From the IMG/VR virus record IMGVR_UViG_3300014839_000005, positions 1-64,000 of that record: 64,000 nt of DNA; one strand, written 5' to 3'. The stretch comes from a virus. The first letter of the stretch is position 1. Every line of letters starts with the position of its first letter. Positions 15,834 through 24,800 of this stretch are shown in pieces. Below the pieces are notes generated by a model. The model saw nothing but the letters and a program-made list of their open reading frames with translations. It ran no database searches and was not told where the DNA came from. A program made the translations under genes and the position numbers.

Positions 15834-16080
15834 GATGCCTCCTCATATATTCTTTCATCATTAAACGAACATCAGAGTCTTTAGCAAGGTGATAAAGATT
15901 AAATTCTGTCACGTAAGCTCCTAAACAAGCGCCACTTTTGTCTTTTGTTTCAGTTATTTTATCAGCATCATAATCTTCATCATCAAAATCCACAACATAG
16001 CATTTTTTAATCTTACCTCTTCCCATTTGAAACACATCCTGAACTAATCCGCCTTCTACTTGAATAACAATACTTGACAT
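15820..16080 (-). CDS. Hypothetical protein, 86 aa
   Basis: Begins MSSIVIQVEGGLVQDVF, a beta-strand-rich start, followed by an acidic middle (DFDDEDYDADKI). It resembles small phage proteins of unknown function. First gene of the run reading to the nuclease fusion. Confidence 0.6.
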   Translation of the reverse strand: MSSIVIQVEGGLVQDVFQMGRGKIKKCYVVDFDDEDYDADKITETKDKSGACLGAYVTEFNLYHLAKDSDVRLMMKEYMRRHHVRI

Positions 16081-16141
16081 ACAGAGTCCTTTGTAAAAAA
16101 AAAGATTGTAATATAACTAAAAAATGATTTACGAGTAAGCG

Positions 16142-16425
16142 TTGCCTCCCCAAGGCGAGTAGAGCCCCTCAGCGAGACGAGCCTGGGGAAGGCAAAAGCG
16201 TGAAGTTGCGTTTATCTAGAATTAACAGATAGTGCTACACATATCCGCTTCCTTTTGGAATATAATCTTATATTACAATTCATTAATGCAACTAAGATCA
16301 CTCATGAACGATAAGTGATCGTCTGGCGTTGAACCACCTAGGGCTTCCCTAGGTGGGGCCAGACGTGAGCGAAGAGTTCATCATACACACGTTACTCTGT
16401 GGTCAGTATGGTACATACTGACATA
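16142..16425 (-). ncRNA. Candidate structured RNA, about 285 nt, four hairpins
   Basis: This gene-free stretch holds four strong stems: 16142-16156 with 16181-16195 (TTGCC/GGCAA extended by CCCC/GGGG), 16297-16303 with 16314-16320, 16321-16343 with 16347-16364 (GTCTGGC/GCCAGAC enclosing CCACCTAGGG/CCCTAGGTGG), and a 9-bp stem ending near 16424. AGTTGC near 16204 can also pair with GCAACT near 16290. A TGTTAT-N18-ATAACA element at 16502-16531 points toward it, so I place it on the minus strand. No family recognised. Confidence 0.55.
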
Positions 16426-16496
16426 AAAATCTTGCATTAAATCTTTTTTGTCTGGATTAAATCGATTGTTTGCTGATATTGATGAATAGGTTGCTT

Positions 16497-16531
16497 ATTG
16501 CTGTTATTACATAAAAGTAGAATAGATAACA
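16497..16531 (-). promoter_or_regulatory. Promoter-like element upstream of the 16.1-16.4 kb structured RNA
   Basis: TGTTAT (16502-16507), 18 bp, ATAACA (16526-16531), the same geometry as the other elements, but the -10 is poor (AGCAAT). Confidence 0.4.
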
Positions 16532-16716
16532 ATAGTACAGTCCAAAATGCCATAAATACAATACAAAAGTCATTCATTACAATATTCCATTCTAATAAAT
16601 ACCTGGCTATAGTATTTTGTCTATAGCCAGGTTCTCCAAAATTAAATTCTAAATTTTAACCAATTAAATCAATCTTTTCTAATAAACATCTAATTTTAGC
16701 ATCATATAATAATTTT

Positions 16717-16820
16717 TTGCATAACTAAGACGAATGTAAGGCCCGTACAGGCAAGGCCTGGTTCCACTGGATTAATTCCCAGTCGCGTCTGATACAGACG
16801 GTTTAGGAAACCTTATGCAA
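16717..16820. ncRNA. Candidate cloverleaf-like RNA, about 104 nt
   Basis: An 8-bp closing stem TTGCATAA/TTATGCAA (16717-16724 with 16813-16820) encloses four hairpins: AGGCC/GGCCT, ACTGG/CCAGT with a loop of 7-8 nt, CGTCTG/CAGACG with a 3-nt loop, and GGTTT/AAACC. The layout recalls a tRNA with a long variable arm, but no proper T-arm is present, so I do not call a tRNA. Strand unknown. Confidence 0.45.
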
Positions 16821-16850
16821 GACGATTCGAACCCGAATAATACAAATAAT

Positions 16851-17052
16851 TTAACACCAGCCAGGGTCTTCACCCTTAGCTTCACTCTCTTCGATTTTAA
16901 TACCCTCTCTTTCTCTGACGTGTGGCATTATAAATTGGCCACAGTCACATTTTAAAAATCCCATCATACCACAATCAAAATCATTAAATTGTGTTTCAGT
17001 AAGTTTAATTTTATCACCACATTTGCATGTGATAAAGTAACTCCTTGTGCAT
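16851..17052 (-). pseudogene. Zinc-ribbon protein gene with an apparent +1 frameshift
   Basis: A good ribosome-binding site (AAGGAGG) and ATG at 17052 open a frame that stops after 12 codons. Skipping one base after the fourth codon enters a 60-codon frame with two zinc knuckles (CKCG and CDCG) and a normal acidic C-terminus ending at 16851. That second frame has no ATG, GTG or TTG of its own upstream. So the gene is either broken by one inserted base, programmed for +1 frameshifting, or affected by a sequencing error. Confidence 0.5.
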
Positions 17053-17071
17053 AATTCCTCCTTATACAGGG

Positions 17072-17311
17072 TTAAGTATTAAGACAGTCGTGAAAATCAC
17101 TTACCATAATTCTATAAAGACGATTAGGTTGAAGATGAGCATTAACTGGAAACATTTTCCTTCTTGGAGTTGCAACAAAAACTATTGGCGCTTCACAATA
17201 TTTACATTTAGTTACTTTATGACTCATAACATCAATTGGTTTACTTGATGCTCCGCTAACGGGAACAACATTTATAAAAGCGCCGCCATTTAAAGGTTTG
17301 TAATCATCCAT
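17072..17311 (-). CDS. Small zinc-ribbon protein, 79 aa
   Basis: Contains CKYCEAPIVFVATPRRKMFPVN (quoted in parts: CKYC, then API, then a basic turn and FPVN), the layout of a short phage zinc-ribbon family in which a CxxC knuckle precedes a basic turn and P-V-N/D. A later Cys could complete the site. It follows the frameshifted zinc-ribbon gene region and precedes a small membrane gene. Function unknown. Confidence 0.6.
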   Translation of the reverse strand: MDDYKPLNGGAFINVVPVSGASSKPIDVMSHKVTKCKYCEAPIVFVATPRRKMFPVNAHLQPNRLYRIMVSDFHDCLNT

Positions 17312-17318
17312 AAGTTCC

Positions 17319-17594
17319 TCAACTGATTTTCATTGCAATATTGAATTTTTTTTTAATTAACACATACATTTCTTGTGCGGCTCTTGATTCAGGAGTATCT
17401 ACTTCACCATTTTTCCAATAACCTAAAGCATTCATACAATCTACTGGATCAGGAAATTGTATATGTATTTCTCCTTTACGAATCATTGTTTTTATATAAC
17501 TATTTTTAGTTATATAACTATAGAATAAAAGTAATAAAAATGTTACAATACCTGTTACTGTTGCAAATAACAAAACTAATAATATTATATCCAT
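17319..17594 (-). CDS. Small membrane protein, 91 aa
   Basis: One clear transmembrane helix (about 4-29, MDIILLVLLFATVTGIVTFL start), then a soluble charged tail of about 60 residues. It abuts gene 17595-17750 (stop and start adjacent). Function unknown. Confidence 0.65.
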   Translation of the reverse strand: MDIILLVLLFATVTGIVTFLLLLFYSYITKNSYIKTMIRKGEIHIQFPDPVDCMNALGYWKNGEVDTPESRAAQEMYVLIKKKFNIAMKIS

Positions 17595-17750
17595 TTACTT
17601 CTCCTTTTGTTTATCTTTTTTTTCACCCTCCAATATTGCTTCCATCATTATGAAATAATACAGTGAAACATCAGCGCCGCACTTAGGACAGACATAATAA
17701 GCCCTTCCTTTTCTAATAGCCGTAGTGATATCAAAATCACAATCACACAT
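17595..17750 (-). CDS. Small zinc-binding protein, 51 aa
   Basis: Starting at ATG 17750 (AAAGG upstream) the protein reads MCDCDFDITTAIRKG with a later CPKCG, giving a four-Cys zinc ribbon, then a basic tail. A longer frame to 17798 exists but lacks a ribosome-binding site. Confidence 0.55.
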   Translation of the reverse strand: MCDCDFDITTAIRKGRAYYVCPKCGADVSLYYFIMMEAILEGEKKDKQKEK

Positions 17751-17803
17751 ATATTTACCTTTTTGATGGTTTATAATTAATAAATAATAAAAATCCAAAA
17801 TAA

Positions 17804-17876
17804 GCCGGCTGTAGTGTGTGGCCTTTGCCCGAAAGCCTGTATAGGAAGGAATTTCGGTGGAGGTAATACAGCCGGC
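17804..17876. ncRNA. Stable 73-nt hairpin between genes
   Basis: A perfect 10-bp stem GCCGGCTGTA/TACAGCCGGC (17804-17813 with 17867-17876) encloses a second stem CCGAAA/TTTCGG. On the minus strand it follows the stop of gene 17883-18095 and is trailed by a T-rich stretch, so it may be a terminator, an attenuator or a small RNA. Confidence 0.5.
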
Positions 17877-17882
17877 ACTTTA

Positions 17883-18095
17883 TTAATTCCTTTTTAAATA
17901 AAACAAAGATTGAATTTCATCTGCATTTAATTCTGTTTTATTACCAAAATCTGTTTTAATCCTATACACTACAAAAGATGTTACTGTAGGATGCTTAATA
18001 TCAAATATATACGAAGAAGTTATTCTGGCATTTCCTATTTTCCTACCATCTTTTGTATACAGTTTCATACCCTTTTTTAATTTGATTGTTTCCAT
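17883..18095 (-). CDS. Hypothetical protein, 70 aa
   Basis: Short beta-rich protein beginning METIKLKKGMKLYTKDG, which reads like a small SH3/OB-like barrel. GGA-containing ribosome-binding site. It sits between two structured intergenic elements. No family recognised. Confidence 0.6.
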   Translation of the reverse strand: METIKLKKGMKLYTKDGRKIGNARITSSYIFDIKHPTVTSFVVYRIKTDFGNKTELNADEIQSLFYLKRN

Positions 18096-18125
18096 AAAAT
18101 CCTTCCAGTATAACTAAAAGATAGA

Positions 18126-18251
18126 AGTGCTGTGCCAGTGATGACTGATGGTGCTCCTGTCATCCTGACTGCCGTCATGAATGCCGTAGGACATGAATGA
18201 CAATCGTCAGGATGACTGGTGCTCCATCAGATCAGAACGGGACACAGTACT
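18126..18251. ncRNA. Long rod-like hairpin, about 126 nt
   Basis: Nested complementary blocks form one extended rod: CTGTG-CC with GG-(A)CACAG at the base, CTGATGG (18145-18151) with CCATCAG (18224-18230), the 11-bp GTCATCCTGAC (18159-18169) with GTCAGGATGAC (18206-18216), and GTCAT with ATGAC at the tip. No coding frame. Strand unknown. Confidence 0.5.
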
Positions 18252-18662
18252 GTGTGCTGACTACTAACTTTCTAGTAATGTTACATTACCTGAAAAAGTC
18301 TTATACTGAAATCTAAAAAGAAATATAACTAAAATTGACTAAGTAACAGAATAAATCACCCAGAAAGAGGTGAATTCGAATGCCACCAGCGCCTGGAGAG
18401 CCTCAGCTGGTAATTTTCCCGTAGGGAAAGATGTGCAACCAGTTGTTACAACTGGCAAACAAATTCTTATATTTCTTTTACTTTTTAAAGTGTAACTAAA
18501 TTGATTGTGTGACAGAGTAAAACACGGAAAATACATGTAAATACTATCTCTTCGGACCTGCAGTATAATGTCCTCAAGCTCAACTTCCTGCGAAGCGTAG
18601 CGGAGCAGGAAGTAATAATGAAGTAAGTTGTTTCAACTTACTATTTATTAACTTACACTTTA
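18252..18662. other. Gene-free stretch with several hairpins
   Basis: Contains CCAGC/GCTGG, TTTCCC/GGGAAA, CCAGTTG/CAACTGG (about 18450), ACTTCCTGC/GCAGGAAGT (about 18583-18612) and GTAAGTTG/CAACTTAC. Two copies of a TAACTAAA word (near 18322 and 18490) separate the hairpin groups, as also near 16113 and 18111. I see no convincing gene; the one long frame there reads through the hairpins. Confidence 0.45.
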
Positions 18663-19247
18663 TTAAACTATTTTACGATCTAATTTTATTTGTTTTATAA
18701 CAATACCCAATTTAGACATTTCTTGAATAGTAAATATATTATTACGAACACTATTACAAACTCTACAGCACGGAACAACATTATCTATAGTATGTCCTTG
18801 ATTATTATCAATTCTATCACAACCAATATTTTCCGTATCTCCACAGTAATAACAAGGTTTTGTAATAATATTTTCTTTTAGCCAAGAAATTGTTAAATTA
18901 CAAGTAAATCCTTTTTGTTTATCTGTTTGTTTAAAACTTGATAATAAATAATTTACTCTATTTTTATTTCTCCATTTTTTAGCCTTTTCTTTTCCATATT
19001 TTTTAGAATAATTATTCTGATATAGTCTAATTTTATCTTTATTTCTTAAACGATATGATATTCTTTTTAATTTGTTATTTAAATCATAAATACGTTGTCT
19101 TTCTATAATTTTATTTTTATGTGCTAGACGATATTGTTGATCATATTGTTTTAGATTTTCTTTATGATCTACATAATATCGTCTAGCATATTTTAACATA
19201 TCGGCTTTATGATTTAAATAATATTGCCTAGAATATTCTTTATTCAT
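18663..19247 (-). CDS. HNH homing endonuclease with N-terminal repeats
   Basis: 194 residues. The C-terminal half is an HNH fold with zinc knuckles CYYCGD (near 132) and CCRVCNS (near 160) and IDNNQGH between. The N-terminal 100 residues are basic repeats of about 13 residues (Y-x3-Y-x2-H/N-K pattern), common in phage HNH proteins as DNA-binding spacers. Very AT-rich. Located between the hairpin island and the DNA-binding gene 19258-20274, likely a mobile insertion. Confidence 0.85.
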   Translation of the reverse strand: MNKEYSRQYYLNHKADMLKYARRYYVDHKENLKQYDQQYRLAHKNKIIERQRIYDLNNKLKRISYRLRNKDKIRLYQNNYSKKYGKEKAKKWRNKNRVNYLLSSFKQTDKQKGFTCNLTISWLKENIITKPCYYCGDTENIGCDRIDNNQGHTIDNVVPCCRVCNSVRNNIFTIQEMSKLGIVIKQIKLDRKIV

Positions 19248-19257
19248 AACAATAGCC

Positions 19258-20274
19258 TTATTTATCTAACAATGTCGCAGCAGCGGCATCCATAGACGCT
19301 GCATCATCAGGTTCTGTTTTTGCGGCATCAGCACCAAATTGACTTGCTATTGCCTTCTCATCTTCTGAATCCATAGCAGCTGCAGGGCCTTCTTCAGGGC
19401 CCTCAATCATGACAGCTTCTTCAATATCAGCATTAAGTAAAGAAAAGGATGAACCACCTGCTGTAAGCGCGGCAGCTTGATTCATTTTAATACCTCTTTT
19501 GATTGGCTCCATAATGGCAGCTGCTGTTTCAGGAGTTGGAATGATATCGGTAATAAAGATATCTCTTCCAGCACCTTTTGTTTTCTTATGTATAAGACTG
19601 AACTGCATTCCAAAAAAGCCTTCAAATGGAATATCTTTCTTGGCTTCATATTTTTTAATTATATGAGCGGCTTTACAAAGATTCCATAGTTTATCCAAAG
19701 AAGCTTCTATACCTGCTATAGTATATAAACTTCTCGTTTCAAATCTATAAGGATTTGTTGAAATGTCAATTAAAGGAAACACCTTCATAAGACCTATTTC
19801 CTTACAGTCCTTATGCATAAAATCAGGACATTCTTTATACTTACATTCCCTATCCAACCAAGTTCTCTTATCGCCTTCAACTTTAAGTTGTTTAGCTACT
19901 GTACTCATGCCATGGCCTCTACACATTAATCCATCAGTGCTTGAATACATTGCCAAACTACTTTCCCACAATTGTTCAGGATGTGAAAATAGACAGATAA
20001 AATCAATCTTTCTTGGGGTCTTTGAATTATTTAATGTTTCTTCAAGCTTCTTTTGAATATCTTCATTCAATTTCCACTCTTTTCGTGTCACATCTTTGCC
20101 GCCAATCCTATCATTGATGGTGATTTCTTTTAACATCCTGAAGTAACCACATGGAATAGGATGATTGGCTTTATTCGGACCTTCGCCAGGAGCAAAACCT
20201 GTTGAGATTTTGCCCTTGTATTTGGTAGTCTGATTAATGACTCCATTAACGTCATGCGTTAAGCCTTTAATCAT
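19258..20274 (-). CDS. Probable DNA-metabolism protein (Gp3/RDF-like?), 338 aa
   Basis: Has the layout of the phage Gp3-like (recombination directionality factor-like) family: an early CGYFRML segment, a Cys cluster near 137-152 (CKYKECPDFMHKDC), then L-F-P-L-I-D and a segment R-F-E-T-R-S followed by an amphipathic part. The last 70 residues are Ala/Glu/Asp-rich and probably disordered. It is grouped with the SSB-like gene and primase-helicase. The family match is by eye and weak. Confidence 0.4.
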   Translation of the reverse strand: MIKGLTHDVNGVINQTTKYKGKISTGFAPGEGPNKANHPIPCGYFRMLKEITINDRIGGKDVTRKEWKLNEDIQKKLEETLNNSKTPRKIDFICLFSHPEQLWESSLAMYSSTDGLMCRGHGMSTVAKQLKVEGDKRTWLDRECKYKECPDFMHKDCKEIGLMKVFPLIDISTNPYRFETRSLYTIAGIEASLDKLWNLCKAAHIIKKYEAKKDIPFEGFFGMQFSLIHKKTKGAGRDIFITDIIPTPETAAAIMEPIKRGIKMNQAAALTAGGSSFSLLNADIEEAVMIEGPEEGPAAAMDSEDEKAIASQFGADAAKTEPDDAASMDAAAATLLDK

Positions 20275-20283
20275 TGTTCCTCC

Positions 20284-21051
20284 TTAAAAATCTTCTTCTG
20301 TTCTTTTAATAGCTGAAGTATCCATAGTGGCTGTAGGCTTAACATCTGTTGCGTCAGCTTCTTCTGCAGGGCTTATATTGCCGGCATCTGATGCGACAGC
20401 CGCTGTTGTAGCGGTTGACATTCTAGCCATTTCTTCATCAGTATATTTTCGTGTGACGCTTTTATCTCCAGGCATCAATTTATTGATAGCGGTCACTTTC
20501 AATTTCGGTTTATTATTTTGATCAGGAACAAAATCCACTGTAGCATATATTTGCTTTAACATTTTATGATGTCTTGTGATTTCTATTTTTCCAGCCGTCT
20601 CAGTAAAATCTATTGTGCAATTTTCTTTTAGCCAAGTTTCATTGACTTCAATTTTATCTTTTCCTGTTAAAGCCACCATTTGCGGCTTCATAAATCTTGT
20701 GGTATTTTCAATTTTTTTATCATCAGCACCTTTTGCTGGAATAAGAGTCACGGTATGAAATATTGATGCTCCTGGAGGAACAAGATTTGTTCCTTTATCA
20801 CAAACCTGCAATGACATATTAAGTAATAAAGCATTCTTTCTTGAAATTTTTATTTCAGGACTTGGTGTCGGAATGGGATGGGTAGGATCTTTTTTATCAA
20901 ACCATACAAACTCCCCAACCTTTACGACATATGTTCCTGGATGCTCAATCCTTCTGTTTCCCCTTTCTGAAGGGGCATTATTGATTGCAGCTTGTGTTTT
21001 TTGCTGATCCTCTTCGGATCTTGACGAAAAAAAGGCTCCTAAATCACCCAT
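20284..21051 (-). CDS. Putative single-stranded DNA-binding protein
   Basis: 255 residues. A beta-rich core (about 35-200) starts with HPGTYVVKVGEF, typical of phage OB-fold ssDNA-binding proteins, followed by a low-complexity Ala/Thr/Asp linker and an acidic C-terminal tip ending TEEDF. This is the general plan of SSBs (OB fold, linker, acidic tip). It lies next to the primase-helicase and has its own promoter-like element just upstream. No exact family recognised. Confidence 0.45.
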   Translation of the reverse strand: MGDLGAFFSSRSEEDQQKTQAAINNAPSERGNRRIEHPGTYVVKVGEFVWFDKKDPTHPIPTPSPEIKISRKNALLLNMSLQVCDKGTNLVPPGASIFHTVTLIPAKGADDKKIENTTRFMKPQMVALTGKDKIEVNETWLKENCTIDFTETAGKIEITRHHKMLKQIYATVDFVPDQNNKPKLKVTAINKLMPGDKSVTRKYTDEEMARMSTATTAAVASDAGNISPAEEADATDVKPTATMDTSAIKRTEEDF

Positions 21052-21089
21052 CGAAACCTCCGGTTGTTGATAGTTAAATAAAGCTTCTC

Positions 21090-21124
21090 AATATAGTTAT
21101 TACAGAAATTGCTTTGTTATAACA
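21090..21124 (-). promoter_or_regulatory. Promoter-like element upstream of the SSB-like gene
   Basis: AGTTAT (21095-21100), 18 bp, ATAACA (21119-21124), then TATATT as -10 on the minus strand; gene 20284-21051 starts about 40 bp further. Confidence 0.7.
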
Positions 21125-21126
21125 TG

Positions 21127-21807
21127 CTAAAATGGTAATTCATCTTCTTCAACAATTTTAGGTATATCTATAACTTTATGTCGTTGAATACTGACAACCA
21201 AATCGTTAGCTTCTTTTGCAACTTTACTCCAATCAGTATCTATTATTTGAATAGGTTCAGTTTGTTCACCCTGTTGATAATTACCCCACATTTTATATGT
21301 TATAACAACATTATCTTTTATATCTCTCCAAGGTTCTGGATCGAATATTGCCAACTTCTGCAATAGTTCTTTAGGAACTTCCGGTTCTTTTACATACCAT
21401 TCTCGATCTTCTTTATTAGGCTGGAGAAGCTTAATCATAAGCCTCTCCAGCGAATCATGAGCACTAACATTGGAATTAAATATAGAATGCATGAGTAAGA
21501 ATCGTTTTAAATTTTTATCATTACAAACTATAGTGGTTATGATATTGTCTATATCATTTTGCACCATTAATACAGAAGTTAAAAGTTCTGTATATGTTTT
21601 AAGTTCAGTTTCTCTTTTTTTAGCCCATCCTAGTTCGATATATAATTGTAATATGCTATATATCTCACTATATGGAAATCTGTCAAAACTCACCAACTGG
21701 TTCTTTTCTAAAAGCCCAATTACTTGGGTCAGGAGTTTTTGTCTTTTTATCGACCTCAGAATTCTGTTCATCTGATTCAAGCTCAAGTATACTGCTCTGA
21801 TCGACAT
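21127..21807 (-). CDS. Hypothetical replication-region protein with SSB-like acidic tip
   Basis: Up to 226 residues; helical, ending in EEDELPF, which closely resembles the acidic aromatic-ended tail that bacterial SSB uses to recruit partners. The 5' end overlaps the primase-helicase gene by 125 bases if the ATG at 21807 is used; a TTG/GTG start near 21693, overlapping the primase stop, is more likely. No family recognised. Confidence 0.5.
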   Translation of the reverse strand: MSIRAVYLSLNQMNRILRSIKRQKLLTQVIGLLEKNQLVSFDRFPYSEIYSILQLYIELGWAKKRETELKTYTELLTSVLMVQNDIDNIITTIVCNDKNLKRFLLMHSIFNSNVSAHDSLERLMIKLLQPNKEDREWYVKEPEVPKELLQKLAIFDPEPWRDIKDNVVITYKMWGNYQQGEQTEPIQIIDTDWSKVAKEANDLVVSIQRHKVIDIPKIVEEDELPF

Positions 21808-24800
21808 GTTTACCTTCTCCTATATCGTTAATACGATCACTTAACCATTTATTAAACTTATCAGTCTTCTGATATTTTCGGTTATTTACTTTTACGATAC
21901 AGTTTCTGCTTAAAAGTAAATTAACAAGTATCGGCAGAAGATCATTTACAGGTTTCCCCCGTATTTTATCATCGGTTACTCCATCAACAAGACATAACTT
22001 GTTATTGGATACTCTTGATAGTACTCCTGCGAAAATAACCTTAATATCATCAACACTGAATTCACTATACTGCATGAATAAATTCATATCAACATATTTA
22101 AGCATGTTTATCATAACGGCCATATCGCCAAGATTTTCCTGTTTTTTCTGAATATCAGAATACCTGTCAAGATACATATTCTTTCCACAGTAAATCTTGG
22201 TTAAATAATCCATCATATACATGACATACTCATTCTTCACATAAATCTTATTATAATCATTTTCAAGAGTTGAATAAAGCATACTTGCAAGTGAGATTGA
22301 CAATCTTGCCAACTTTGCTCTCATCTCCTGATTGACTAATTGAGTCGATTTATGAAATTTTTCCAGCATTCTTTCCTGGGCGACATTTAAAGCATCTTCA
22401 AACCCATCTTCAAATATTACATCAGCTGGTTTTCTTGAATATGTCCATTTGATTAAGGTCTGACATTGATATTCAGTAAATTCCGTGGACATCTGTTCAT
22501 ATGCTGAACTGAAAGTCTCAACATCATCGGAGGCTACTATATAAGCAATATCAAACCTGGCAAGAATGTGATCTTTTCCACATAAACGCTTCAGCATTTC
22601 TATCCCACCTTCTGAAGCATTTTCAGAATTATAATCGGCATTCTTATATGTTCTTTTATTAGAGAGCATTATCTTTCTTACTCTTGCCCTCATTACTCCA
22701 TATTTCTGTTTTACTAGTTCAGCAAGACCTTCTGATCGTAGATAAGTCAAGTCATCAAAATCCTTTTCGGATATGATACTTAATTCATCTATAACGACAA
22801 CGCCACCATCATTCATTGGAAATTTTCCCCATTTAATTGTAGGCTTTTTCCTGTAATATTCAATAGAACCTACAAGGCCCGTCCTACTGACAGCATTAGA
22901 GCCGCCAAGGAATTCTCCAATTTTATAATGATTGTGCATAAACTTACTGACAACTGTTTTACCACAGCGACTCTGTCCAGCTATAAGAACTTCTACCCAA
23001 CCTCTTTTAATAGCCGGCAAAATAGTCTTATTATCTATTTCAATAGGCGAGAAATAAACTAAATCATTAAGAAAGAACAAGTCTTCCCTGCTATTGATTC
23101 CAGATGCATTGCTAAAGACCTCATATCGCCTATCTAAAGCCTGTTGTATGGTTTCATCTTTTTTCTGTTTAAATATCTGTAAAAGGTCATTAGTTTCATC
23201 ATTCATTACAAAGGTATCAATAGATGTTGCGATGGGATCAGCTGTGTAGCAGAATAGAACAGCATGTTGACCATTCCATGCTGTTGTTTGAACAGCCTTG
23301 AATCTATATGACTTGTTGGGATAGATATCCTTCTCAAGCATATAAGCCTCCATATCGATCTCAGATGCCCCTGCGTCCCTCATAGCCGACTCATCAGCAG
23401 TCTCGGCGATATCTCGTACCAGCCGGACATGAATAAGGCCATTAACGCCTTTATCTGTTAAGACAACATCATTGCAACGTTCTGCAATTTTAAGTAATCG
23501 TTTCTTTTGAATATTCTTTTTATCATCAGTTGTTTCAATTAATCCAAGTATATCATGTTCTTTTATTCTAATTGAAAAAGAATCTCTGGAATTGTATTCT
23601 TTTTCAAACTTAAAAGTCATATCATCAACTTCGCCAAATCCAGGTTTATCAGGTATGCTACAATGGCTGCATATTGCCTCACATAAATTATCATCGCGCA
23701 TACACTTACATCGCGCTTCCACAGTATGAGGATACTTAAATGATGAGCAATCAACATCGCCAACTGAGGCAATAAGATCAAGTTCAATCATTCCATCATC
23801 TGAATAATATCTGGATAATCTAGCTTCTTGAAGAGTGACTTTAAATATCTGTTTTTGTTTTCTGCTTATATTCTCACTATATACTTTTGTATTTATTTCG
23901 AGTTCTAAAAAGAGTTTTAAAGCAGTATCATTGAAACCATTAAGTTTCATGAAATCTGTAAAATCCTTTTGCGCTCTCTTTTGTTTTCCTTCCACATCTT
24001 TCATAAGTTCAGGATCTAACCCATATGGGTTAATATCTGACTTATCCAAATTTATTATTTTTACCTGTTTTGCATATGGATAAACACTTGCAGCGATGCT
24101 TTTAGAAGCTTTAACTCCAGAGTCATCGGCATCTGTTACTATAACAATTTCTTTTCCTGTAAAAAGTTGTTTTGCAACATCTGGACCGAATATCTTATTC
24201 ACATCAACATTAGCCGCAGAACCGAGAGTAACAGCATTTAATCCAAATCCGATAGCGCAATAGCAATCAGGTTCACCTTCCATGATATAAATCTTATTGT
24301 GCATAAAATTCATAGCAGGAGAAGGTATAGATGGATTGCCAGGAAATGGATGTGTCCATTTATTTCTTATATCTTCAGCCAATGGCTGATACGCTTTAAT
24401 ATTAACTAAATCACCATTGATTGAGAACATTGGAAAAGTAAAAGCCTGACCATTATAGCCAATCCTGTATTTAAGGATATGTTCTTCTTTAATATTTCTA
24501 GCCTGTTCTAAATAATCCCTCAAATCCTTTCTTCCCATCAATGTTGTAACATATCCATCGTTTATTGATTGATCTATATATGCTTCTTTTTTAACCTGGT
24601 CTTTTACTTCTTGTCCCATTACATATGGTTGACCTGTTTCTTTTACTTTTTCACCATTCAGTTTTTCATAGAGTTCTTTCATTTCCATCTTAATTCTTTT
24701 ATCATCCTCAGTCTTTCCAAGACTTAAGAATCTTTCAAGATGTAGACAGTCGATAGCCCATGAAGTAAACGATCCATCGTTCCTATCCATAGGGCCATTA

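Noticed and set aside
16437-16577. Minus-strand frame for a 46-residue membrane-like peptide (starts MNDFCIVFMAFWTVLLLSIL)
   Set aside because: No ribosome-binding site, and a promoter-like element (16502-16531) lies inside it pointing to the structured RNA downstream.
16717-16840. tRNA gene (TTCGAA word at about 16826 and an anticodon-like 5-bp stem with 7-nt loop)
   Set aside because: The TTCGAA word has no matching T-stem on either strand and lies outside the closing helix; kept only as a structured element.
18339-18536. 65-codon minus-strand frame
   Set aside because: It runs through several strong hairpins, has no ribosome-binding site and an unnatural Cys/Ser/Thr-rich composition.
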